From CAZABP01 sp964483245 (GTDB lineage Bacteria; Planctomycetota; UBA1135; UBA2386), in contig CAZABP010000098.1 in NCBI GenBank assembly GCA_964483245.1, positions 1 to 7,936 on the forward strand: DNA of 7,936 nucleotides. The letters run 5' to 3'. The position numbers and the translations under genes were made by a program. This document shows, in pieces, positions 1 through 7,936 of the stretch; positions within the stretch are counted from its first letter, which is position 1, and each line of letters begins with the position of its first letter. Below the pieces are notes generated by a model. It was not told the origin of the DNA and did not search any database. It saw only the letters and a list, made by a program, of their open reading frames with translations.

Positions 1-305
1 GCACGGTTGGCGCGCAGCAGGTCGGCCGTGCGCATGACGGCGTCCAGGCAGCGCGCGCGCCCGACGAAGCCGCGGATCCGGTAGCCCGGATCCGGTTGCA
101 GCGACTCGAACGCTGGCGTCAGCAGCCGGGCGAGCTCCGGGGCGCCGGGCGCGAGCCAGACGTAGTCGAACGGTTCGATCGCGAGCAGCGCGCGTGCCGC
201 CTCGAGATCCGCGACGGCGCGCAGCTCGTGCCCACGCGCTTCGCAATCGGTCCGGACCGTTTCCAGGTCCGGGCCGTGGCCTCCGACGACGAGGAATCTG
301 ACCAT
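1..305 (-). CDS. Partial response-regulator-like transcriptional activator, degenerate receiver plus start of probable sigma-54 AAA+ domain
   Basis: An open frame reads leftward from ATG at 305 and leaves the window after 101 residues without a stop. An AGGG Shine-Dalgarno-like element lies about 7 nt before the ATG. Residues 1-65 have the pattern of a CheY-like receiver: a hydrophobic first strand FLVV, a GHEL segment, a helix with EAARALL, and the strand DYVWLA. The phosphorylation residues are missing. The acidic pair after the first strand is GGH instead of DDD-like, and Ala52 occupies the phospho-acceptor Asp position. After a short linker, residues 79-100 (GFVGRARCLDAVM and following) resemble the first helix of NtrC-family sigma-54 AAA+ domains, whose consensus is roughly (I/L)(I/V)G.S..M..V. 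The ATPase core and DNA-binding domain lie outside the window, so the sigma-54 assignment rests on this short match. The gene is divergent from the electron-transfer operon and may control it. An unrelated regulator with a receiver-like fold is the alternative. Confidence 0.6.
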   Translation of the reverse strand, partial: MVRFLVVGGHGPDLETVRTDCEARGHELRAVADLEAARALLAIEPFDYVWLAPGAPELARLLTPAFESLQPDPGYRIRGFVGRARCLDAVMRTADLLRANR

Positions 306-341
306 GCCACCGCCCTGACGGTCGGCGGAGTCTACGGCGAG

Positions 342-354
342 GTTCCGCGGGAAC
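342..354. promoter_or_regulatory. Short perfect inverted repeat, candidate operator or activator site
   Basis: GTTCC and GGAAC form perfect 5-bp arms around a GCG spacer. The site lies 37 bp upstream of the regulator's ATG and about 106 bp upstream of the possible -24 element of the operon. That is a usual distance for an enhancer-type site bound by a sigma-54 activator, and also suits autoregulation. A 5-bp-arm repeat occurs often by chance, so the role is only inferred. Confidence 0.2.
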
Positions 355-459
355 GCAGAGGTTTGTGGGCGGCGCGGATTTTCTCGCAGCGTCGTCGCTT
401 CGTCCGACGACTGGACAGCGATCGACCGGAATCCGAGCAGATCAGGATCCGGACGTGCA

Positions 460-474
460 CGGCAGGGTCTTCGC
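460..474 (+). promoter_or_regulatory. Weak candidate sigma-54 (-24/-12) promoter
   Basis: CGGCAGG followed by TCGC places GG and GC exactly 10 nt apart, as required at -24/-12. The matches to the TGGCACG and TTGC consensus are only partial (5 of 7 and 3 of 4), so this may be chance. A start near 486 would give a leader of about 118 nt before the GTG at 604. The main reason to list it is the adjacent divergent gene that looks like a sigma-54 activator. Confidence 0.2.
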
Positions 475-603
475 GACATCGACGCGAATGGAACGGAACG
501 TGTCCGGAATGCGCGTCCGCCGCGTATCGCGCGTCACCATGCCCACGGCCACCAGGCGCAGCCGGCGCTCACGCTGGCGGCGTCGCCGCGACGAAAAGAC
601 CGC

Positions 604-2888
604 GTGACCTTCCTGCTCGCGGCGATTCCGGCCCTGCTCGCCGCGCTCGCGGTGCTCGGACTGTCGTTGCGCCGGCGCGAGATCGCGCGGCATGCAACGG
701 TCGCGTCGTCGCGCACGGAGGCACGCGCGCGCGGCAGCCACACCGCACGCCTGCAGTACCCCGACATCGACCTGCGGCAGTGCATCGGCTGCGGTGCCTG
801 CGTGCGCGCCTGCCCCGAGGACGGCGTGCTGGAGCTGCTGTACGGACAAGCCGTCGTCGTGCACGGCGCGCGCTGCGTCGGACATGGTCGTTGCGCGCAG
901 GCGTGCCCGACCGGCGCGATCGCGTTGACGCTCGCGGATCTTTCGGCGCGGCGCGACCTGCCGGCGCTGCAGCCGGGTGGCGAAGCGGTCGGGATGCCGG
1001 GGCTGTTCCTCGCCGGCGAGATCACCGGCTATGCGCTCGTGCGCACGGCGATCGCACACGGCGCGGCAGTCGCGACCGAAGTCGCGCGCCGCAGCCGTGC
1101 CGTGGCACCGGCACGCGCGCGGGTGCTCGTCGGCGCCGGCGGCCCCGACGTCGAAGAGACCTCGCCGATGCTCGACCTGTTGATCGTCGGCGCAGGTCCG
1201 GCCGGGCTGTCATGCGCGCTGCAGGCACGCCGGCTCGGGATCCCGTTCCTGGTCATCGAGCAGGAGGCCCGGCTCGGGGGCGCGGTCGCGGCGTACCCGC
1301 GCCGCAAGCTCGTGATGACGCAGCCGGTCGAGCTGCCGCTGCACGGGCGGCTGCCGCGTCTGAGCTACCAGAAGGAGGAGCTGATCGAACTGTGGGAGGG
1401 ACTCGCCACACAGCACGACCTGCCGGTCCGCACCGGCGTCGAATGGCGCGGGCTGACGCGCAGCGAGGACGGAACGTTCCTGGTGCAGACCAACACCGGG
1501 GCACTGCACGCGCGGCATGTCTGCCTGGCGCTCGGCAGGCGCGGCACACCGCGGCGGCTCGGCGTCCCGGGCGAGGAGCTGCCGAAGGTCGCGTATTCCC
1601 TGCTCGATGCCGAGTCGTACCGCGATCGGCACGTGCTGGTCGTCGGCGGCGGCGACTCGGCGGTCGAAGCGGCGCTCGCACTGGCGGAGCAACCGGGGAA
1701 CACGGTGACGGTCAGTTACCGGCGCGAGGCGTTCTTCCGGCTCAAGGCGCGCAACGAGCAGCGGGTCGAGGCGGCGCTCCGTGCCGGACATCTGCACGCC
1801 GAGTTCGGCTCGGAGGTGGAGTCGATCAGCGCGGACTCCGTGCGCCTGCGCACGACGGCGGGAACCCGCGAGCTGCGCAACGACGACCTGTTCGTGCTCG
1901 CCGGCGGCACGCCACCGTTCGCGTTGCTCGAGCAGGCCGGGATCTCGTTCGATCCGGCCGACCGTCCCGCCACCGCGCCATCGGTCGACCGCGGCGGCGG
2001 GCTGCTCGCGGCGTTCCTGGTCGTGCTGGCCGGTGCGACCGCGCTGCTCGGCTTCGCGCTCGTGCACGCCGACTACTACGGCACGCCAGCGCTGCTGCGG
2101 ACGGGACACGAACGGCATGAGCTGCTCGGCCCGAAGGGGACCGTCGGTCTGAGCGCCGGCCTGGTCGCCGCTGCACTGTTCGTGACCAACCTGCTGTACC
2201 TCGTGCGCCGCTCGAGCTGGTTGGGGCGCCTGCTGCCCGGCTCGCTGCGCGGCTGGCTCGGCACGCACGTCGCGACCGGCCTGCTGGCGCTGCTGTTCGT
2301 GCTGCTGCACTGCGCGCTGGCACCCGGCGACACGGTCGGCGGGCACGCACTGGCGGCCCTGGCGGTCGTCGTGACGACCGGCGCGATCGGCCGGTGGTTC
2401 TATGCCTTCGTCCCGCACCGCGCGAACGGGCGCGAGGCGGAGCTCGAAGACGTGCAGGCGAAGCTTGCCGCGCTGTCGGGTGAGTGGGATCAGGACGGGC
2501 GTGGGTTCGGCGGCCGCGTGCGCGCCGAGATCGAGCAGCTCGTGACCGCGCATCGCTGGCGCCACAGCCTGCCGGGTCGGATCTGGGCGTTGATCGGCAC
2601 GCAGCTCGGAGTCGGCCGCAGGTTGCGCGCGCTGCGCCGTGAAGCGCGCCGCAGCGGCATCCCCCCGCACGAGACGCTGCGGATCCTGACGCTCGCGCAT
2701 CGCGCGCAGCGGTTGGCACTGATGGCGACGCACTACGACGACCTGCGTGCGCTGCTCGCATCGTGGCGTTGGCTGCATCGCTGGCTCGCACTGCTGATGG
2801 TGCTGCTGACGATCCTGCACGTGCAGGCTGCGCTGCGCTACGCCGAGGTCGACTGGTCGGTGCTGCCGCTGATCGGAGGGCTGTGGCG

Positions 2889-2892
<4 letters not shown>
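604..2892 (+). CDS. Membrane-bound NAD(P)H-type flavoprotein with ferredoxin clusters and a C-terminal predicted diheme b-type transmembrane module
   Basis: The product is 762 residues. Start GTG 604 is chosen because a membrane segment (about residues 2-21, followed by RRR) begins at once; no clear Shine-Dalgarno precedes it. Next comes a two-cluster ferredoxin region: C60, C63, C66, C70, then C91, His94, C97, C101. Residues 127-155 (GMPGLFLAGE and following) resemble the C-terminal FAD-contact motif of thioredoxin-reductase-like proteins. A Rossmann FAD motif lies at G196-G201 and a second nucleotide motif at 346-355 (VVGGGDSAVE), with YRR further on that fits NADPH. No redox CxxC is present, so it is not a true thioredoxin reductase. 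The C-terminal part has about five membrane segments (roughly 467-487, 514-534, 555-575, 581-600, 724-744). Two of them carry H-x13-H (H555/H569, H725/H739), a typical diheme b arrangement. Inferred role: moving electrons between cytoplasmic NAD(P)H and the periplasmic cytochrome encoded next. The stop overlaps the next start by 4 nt. Confidence 0.85.
2875..2880 (+). promoter_or_regulatory. Ribosome binding site that decides the start of the 23-heme cytochrome gene
   Basis: GGAGGG ends 8 nt before the GTG at 2889, a good spacing. It ends only 2 nt before the alternative in-frame GTG at 2883 and lies far downstream of the GTG at 2763. This supports 2889 as the start, giving a GTGA overlap with the upstream stop codon. 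Confidence 0.7.
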
Positions 2893-4843
<1,951 letters not shown>

Positions 4844-4847
<4 letters not shown>

Positions 4848-6493
4848 GCTTGCGCGCACTCGTCGCGGCTGCACTGCTGCTCGCTGCCCTGCCGGCACAG
4901 GAGCTGCGCACGGTCGAAGTGCACGTGACCGGTGGCGCCGGCAACAGCGTGTTCCTCGACCGCGGGCGCGGTGAGGGGCTGCTGCCCGGCATGACCGTGC
5001 GGCTGTTCCCGCCCGGCCAGCCGCCGATCGATGCGACGATCCGGGCGGTCTCGACCAACGGCGCGCGCGCCGACGTGCCGCCGCCACGCGAGGTGCCGCC
5101 GACCGGCACGCGCGGCGAGGTGCAGGTTCCGATCGAACAGGCGAAACCGCCGGAACCGGCGCCAGCGGCGCCACCGCGGCCGACCCCACAACACCCTCCG
5201 TGGACTCGGCGCGAAGACCCGCGCGACCCTGGGCAGCCACTGCTCGCGCCGGCGTTCGGCGCGCCGGCCGACACGCGGCCGCCGCGGTTGACCGGCAGCG
5301 TGTTCGGGCAGCTCGACTGGTCGCGCGACCGCGGGGATGGGCGCGACTCGGAGTTCTGGCTGGCGCGGCTCGGGACCGACTTCGAGGTCACGAACCCGTT
5401 CGGGACCGGCGGGCGCGTGCGGTTCGCCGGCGACCTCGAGCGGCGCGGCCTGGATCTGCTGGACGAAGGGAAGGCGCACGACGACGACGCGCGGATCGAG
5501 CGGCTGTCGTATCTGCACGGCGACGAGGAGTACGCGCCGTGGCGCGCCGAAGTCGGCCGGTTCGTGTCGCAGTACGTCCCGGAGCTCGGCTTGATCGACG
5601 GGGTCGAAGGGGCGCTGCGGTTCTCGTCCGGGATCGACGTCGGTGCCGGGTTCGGCGGCTGGCCGCTGCCGTATCCGGCGCGCACGACCGACGACGACCT
5701 GACGGCGCACCTGTTCCTGCAGTGGGCCGATCCGGATCCGCGCGGCGCGCGGGTGCTGTTCGGCTACCAGAAGAGCTGGCACGACGGCGCGCCGGACCGC
5801 GATCTGCTGCTCGCGCGCGCGAACGTCGCGCCGAGCGAGCAGTGGTGGTTCTCGGCCGCGCTGCGCGCCGACATCTACACGGCGAGCGATCCGATCAAAG
5901 GGAGCGGAGTCGATCTGAGTGAAGCGTTCCTGCAGGGGACCTGGCGTGCGACGCCGACCAGCGGCGCGTCGCTGTCGTACTCGCACTTCGAGTGGCCGGA
6001 GCTGAAGCGCGCGGAGTACGTGCTGACGCCGCCGCGGCTCGTCGCCGATGGCAGGGTCGACCGGTTCTCGGCCGGCGGTTGGTTCGATCTGGTCGAGCGT
6101 GTGCGGCTCGATCTGCGCGGCGATTTCTGGAGCGATCAGGACGACTCCGGCGCCGGTGGCGAGCTGCGGCTGGGTTTCGACCGCGTGCTGGAAGAGCAGA
6201 CCTGGGTCGGCGTGGATCTGTTCCTGACCGAAGGCAGCACGAGCAGCGGGCCGGGGTTCCGGATCGGCGCGCGGCGTCCGTTCGGCGAATGGCTGGTCGG
6301 GCTCGGCTACGACTGGCTGGAGTACGAGCTCGACACGATCGGCGGCAGCTCGACCGACGGGACGCGCCAGAGCGTGCGCGCGAGCGTGGACTGGATGCGA
6401 GGCGATTGGCAGGTCGGGTTGTTCGGGCAGCAGTTCTTCGGTGATGGCGAGGATTCGCTCGCGATCGATCTGTTCGTGCAGTTCCACTTCTGA
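4844..6493 (+). CDS. Outer-membrane beta-barrel protein (porin of a porin-cytochrome conduit) with SH3-like N-terminal domain
   Basis: The product is 549 residues. The ATG at 4844 overlaps the upstream stop by 4 nt, has GGAGG 9 nt upstream, and directly begins a signal peptide (hydrophobic to about Ala18, then QE). Residues 20-80 form a small beta-domain with VFLDRGRGEGLLPG, a pattern seen in SH3-like modules of envelope proteins. A Pro-rich linker runs to about 147. From about 149 to the end, alternating polar and aromatic segments look like many amphipathic strands. The protein ends in FVQFHF; a terminal Phe is the usual beta-signal for BAM insertion. There is no cysteine in the whole protein, so it binds no c heme and lacks the CxxC known from MtrB. 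Flanked by two multiheme cytochromes, it is the best candidate for the outer-membrane sheath. Strand number is not resolved, and homology to MtrB or PioB is not shown. Confidence 0.85.
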
Positions 6494-6499
6494 AGCGAG

Positions 6500-7783
6500 A
6501 TGAGCGAGATGCAGCGGCAACGGATTCCTTCACGCGCGCGCGTCGCGGTGCTGGCGGTCGCGCTCGGCCTGCTGGTCGCGTGCGCGGCGTTCGTGCCGCG
6601 GCAGGGGTGGGCGCCGGGACGCGGGCCGGTCGTGCCGCACGACACGTTCCCGGCGGATTGCTCGTTGTGCCATCTCGGCGATGGATGGCACCTGATCCGG
6701 GAGGAGTTCCAGTTCGACCACGGGGCCGAGACCGGGATCGTGCTGACCGGGCGGCACGCGCAGGCCGAATGCCTGCTGTGCCACAACGACCGCGGGCCGG
6801 TCGCGCAGTTCTCGGCGCGTGGCTGCGGCGGCTGTCACGAAGACCCACATCGCGGCGAGTTGGGTGCGCAGTGCACGAGCTGTCACGACGAGCAGAGCTG
6901 GCGCGTCGTCGCGACGATCGCGATGCACGACCGCACCAGGTTCCCGCTGATCGGGGCACACGCGGCGGCGGCCTGCTGGCGCTGCCATCCGGGTGCGACC
7001 GTCGGCAACTTCGCGGGGGCGCCGCAGCTGTGCGACGGTTGCCATCAGAGCGATCTCGCGCGCGCGACCGCGCCGGATCATCGCGCGCAGGGTTGGATCG
7101 ACCGCTGCGACCGCTGCCACCGGCCGACACACTGGAACAGCATCGGCTTCCCGCATCCGCAGTCGTTCCCGCTGAGCGGCGGGCACGGCGGGCTGCGCTG
7201 TGAGACCTGCCACGCGGGCGGGATCTTCACGCGGCTGCCGACCGACTGCGCGTCGTGCCATGCCGACGAATGGACGCAGACCAGCGAGCCGGGCCATCAG
7301 GCCGCCGGGTTCGATCAGCGTTGCGAGAGCTGCCACGCGATCACGACCTGGCGCTCGTCGTTCTGGCCACATCCCGGCGCACTACCGCTGACCGGTGGCC
7401 ATGCCGGCCGGCGTTGCAGCGAGTGTCATGCCGGTGGCGTCTACCGCGGCACGCCGACCGACTGCTACGCCTGCCACCAGGACGACTACGAACGCACGAC
7501 GAATCCGAACCACCGCACGTCGAACTTCCCGACCACCTGCACGTCGTGCCACAGCACGACCACGTGGCGCGGGGCGGTGTTCAACCATCGCTTCCCGATC
7601 AGCGGACCGCACCGCGTCACGTGCGCCGAGTGCCACATCGTGCCGAACGATCCGCGCGCGTACTCGTGCACGCACTGCCACGACCACAGCCAGTCACGGA
7701 TGGCCGACAAGCACAAGGAGGTGCGCAACTACTCGTGGTCGAGCCCGGCGTGTTTGGGGTGCCATCCGAATGGCAGGGGTTAG
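6500..7783 (+). CDS. 16-heme c-type cytochrome lipoprotein, probably outer-membrane, possibly surface-exposed
   Basis: The product is 427 residues with 16 CxxCH motifs from C54 to H422. The N-terminus is basic (RQRIPSRAR), then hydrophobic, and ends in LVAC, a good lipobox with Cys28 as the acylated residue followed by Ala-Ala. No inner-membrane retention Asp is at +2, so outer-membrane sorting is likely. Residues 178-389 are three tandem three-heme modules of 72, 72 and 68 residues; the N-terminal part holds more diverged copies (FPLIGAH and similar). ATG 6500 lies 6 nt after the barrel gene's stop; ATG 6509 is in frame and equally possible, since neither has a strong Shine-Dalgarno. A lipoprotein cytochrome beside a barrel gene parallels MtrC/OmcA of Shewanella, so a role as the outer terminal of the conduit is inferred. 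A periplasm-facing orientation cannot be excluded. Confidence 0.9.
   Translation: MSEMQRQRIPSRARVAVLAVALGLLVACAAFVPRQGWAPGRGPVVPHDTFPADCSLCHLGDGWHLIREEFQFDHGAETGIVLTGRHAQAECLLCHNDRGPVAQFSARGCGGCHEDPHRGELGAQCTSCHDEQSWRVVATIAMHDRTRFPLIGAHAAAACWRCHPGATVGNFAGAPQLCDGCHQSDLARATAPDHRAQGWIDRCDRCHRPTHWNSIGFPHPQSFPLSGGHGGLRCETCHAGGIFTRLPTDCASCHADEWTQTSEPGHQAAGFDQRCESCHAITTWRSSFWPHPGALPLTGGHAGRRCSECHAGGVYRGTPTDCYACHQDDYERTTNPNHRTSNFPTTCTSCHSTTTWRGAVFNHRFPISGPHRVTCAECHIVPNDPRAYSCTHCHDHSQSRMADKHKEVRNYSWSSPACLGCHPNGRG
7031..7666 (+). repeat. Three tandem three-heme protein modules, 216-bp period
   Basis: Modules start at Cys178 (7031), Cys250 (7247) and Cys322 (7463), so the first two are exactly 72 residues; the last has 68. 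The first two have CxxCH at module positions 1-5, 26-30 and 57-61, with shared His17, Trp35, His42 and a GGH at 50-52. In the last module the third heme motif begins at position 54 because of a small deletion. Sharing is clear at protein level but moderate in DNA, so this is old duplication, not a fresh one. Confidence 0.85.
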
Positions 7784-7880
7784 GGGAGGGGAAAGGGGGA
7801 AACGAGAATGGAACGGGCCCGGGCTCGGGCTGGGGCTTGGGTAGGGCGAGGAAAGGGAAGGGGAAGGGGAAGGGGTTCGT
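7784..7880 (+). other. Non-coding G-rich purine tract after the operon, quadruplex-capable
   Basis: The region directly after the stop at 7781-7783 is dense in G-runs. Four of them, at 7855-7857, 7860-7863, 7866-7869 and 7872-7875, are separated by AA only, which fits a two-nucleotide-loop G-quadruplex on the plus strand. The repeated unit is AAGGGG. Frames crossing the tract give low-complexity Gly/Lys or Pro/Phe peptides and are not genes. No classical hairpin plus U-run terminator was found here. Confidence 0.6.
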
Positions 7881-7912
7881 GCGGATGGGTGGTTGCGCGG
7901 ATGCGGGTGATA

Positions 7913-7936
7913 CCAAAGGGGTCTGACCCTTTTGGG
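7913..7936. repeat. Imperfect palindrome at the window edge
   Basis: Arms CCAAAGGGGTC (7913-7923) and GACCCTTTTGG (7925-7935) flank a single T. Ten of eleven positions pair, and the exception is a G-T wobble in RNA. From memory, similar GGGTC-TGACCC palindromes are dispersed repeats in several high-GC bacterial genomes, some near REP-associated (IS200-like) transposases; this was not checked. It could also act as a terminator stem, but the run of T is short and lies inside the arm. The element may continue past the window. Confidence 0.6.

Larger units (their letters stand above)
306..603. other. Divergent intergenic region without a supported gene
   Basis: This stretch separates the leftward regulator from the rightward operon and should hold both promoters. 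Short open frames cross it, but they are Arg/Ser-rich, lack family resemblance or a ribosome binding site, and look like GC-rich shadows. No convincing sigma-70 -35/-10 pair was seen. The only structures noted are a 13-bp inverted repeat at 342-354 and a weak -24/-12-like sequence at 460-474, listed separately. No Shine-Dalgarno sequence stands out before the GTG at 604. Confidence 0.6.

Noticed and set aside
119..310. 63-codon minus-strand open frame
   Set aside because: Ser/Arg-rich and in a different frame from the partial regulator that starts at 305, which has receiver and AAA+-like features.
365..607. 80-codon plus-strand open frame in the intergenic region
   Set aside because: Arg-rich, no ribosome binding site, no family resemblance; likely chance in GC-rich DNA.
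96..2120. Long plus-strand open frame of 674 codons
   Set aside because: Arg/Ala/Gly-rich shadow of the oxidoreductase frame; no recognisable motifs, while the 604-2892 frame has clear Fe-S, FAD and membrane motifs.
2763..2888. N-terminal extension of the 23-heme cytochrome to the GTG at 2763
   Set aside because: It would overlap the oxidoreductase gene by 130 nt and bury the membrane anchor; the GTG at 2889 has GGAGGG at good spacing and a 4-nt overlap.
7797..7936. Open frames through the 3' non-coding region on both strands
   Set aside because: Low-complexity Gly/Lys or Pro/Phe peptides produced by the G-rich tract; no start signal or similarity.

Overview
The window is very GC-rich and gene-dense. 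It comes from a diderm bacterium: it encodes a signal-peptide beta-barrel protein and a lipoprotein cytochrome. Lineage is not proven. The GC content, the large multiheme cytochromes and the style of the barrel protein's N-terminal domain remind me of Planctomycetota or other high-GC sediment lineages, but this is an impression, not a placement.

Layout: (1) Positions 1-305, minus strand: the N-terminal 101 residues of a regulator that runs off the left edge, with a degenerate receiver domain followed by what looks like the start of a sigma-54 AAA+ domain. (2) Positions 306-603: a divergent intergenic region with a short perfect inverted repeat and a weak -24/-12-like sequence. (3) Positions 604-7783, plus strand: four tightly packed genes (4-nt overlap, 4-nt overlap, 6-nt gap), almost certainly one operon. 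In order they encode a membrane-bound oxidoreductase (ferredoxin clusters, FAD/NAD(P) domain and a transmembrane module with two H-x13-H helices), a 23-heme c-type cytochrome with an N-terminal membrane anchor, a cysteine-free outer-membrane beta-barrel protein with an SH3-like N-terminal domain, and a 16-heme lipoprotein cytochrome. (4) Positions 7784-7936: non-coding, with a G-rich purine tract and an imperfect 11-bp-arm palindrome at the right edge.

Read together, the four genes supply each step of an electron path between the cytoplasmic NAD(P)H pool and the cell surface: FAD and Fe-S in the cytoplasm, two predicted b hemes through the inner membrane, 23 c hemes in the periplasm, a barrel in the outer membrane, and 16 c hemes on an outer-membrane lipoprotein. 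This is the logic of a porin-cytochrome extracellular electron transfer conduit (compare MtrCAB, PioAB and the PCC3-type clusters of iron oxidisers), with a fused NAD(P)H-type oxidoreductase in place of a CymA-type quinol dehydrogenase. The direction of flow, outward respiration or inward uptake from a donor such as Fe(II), cannot be read from sequence. The divergent regulator is a plausible controller of the operon.
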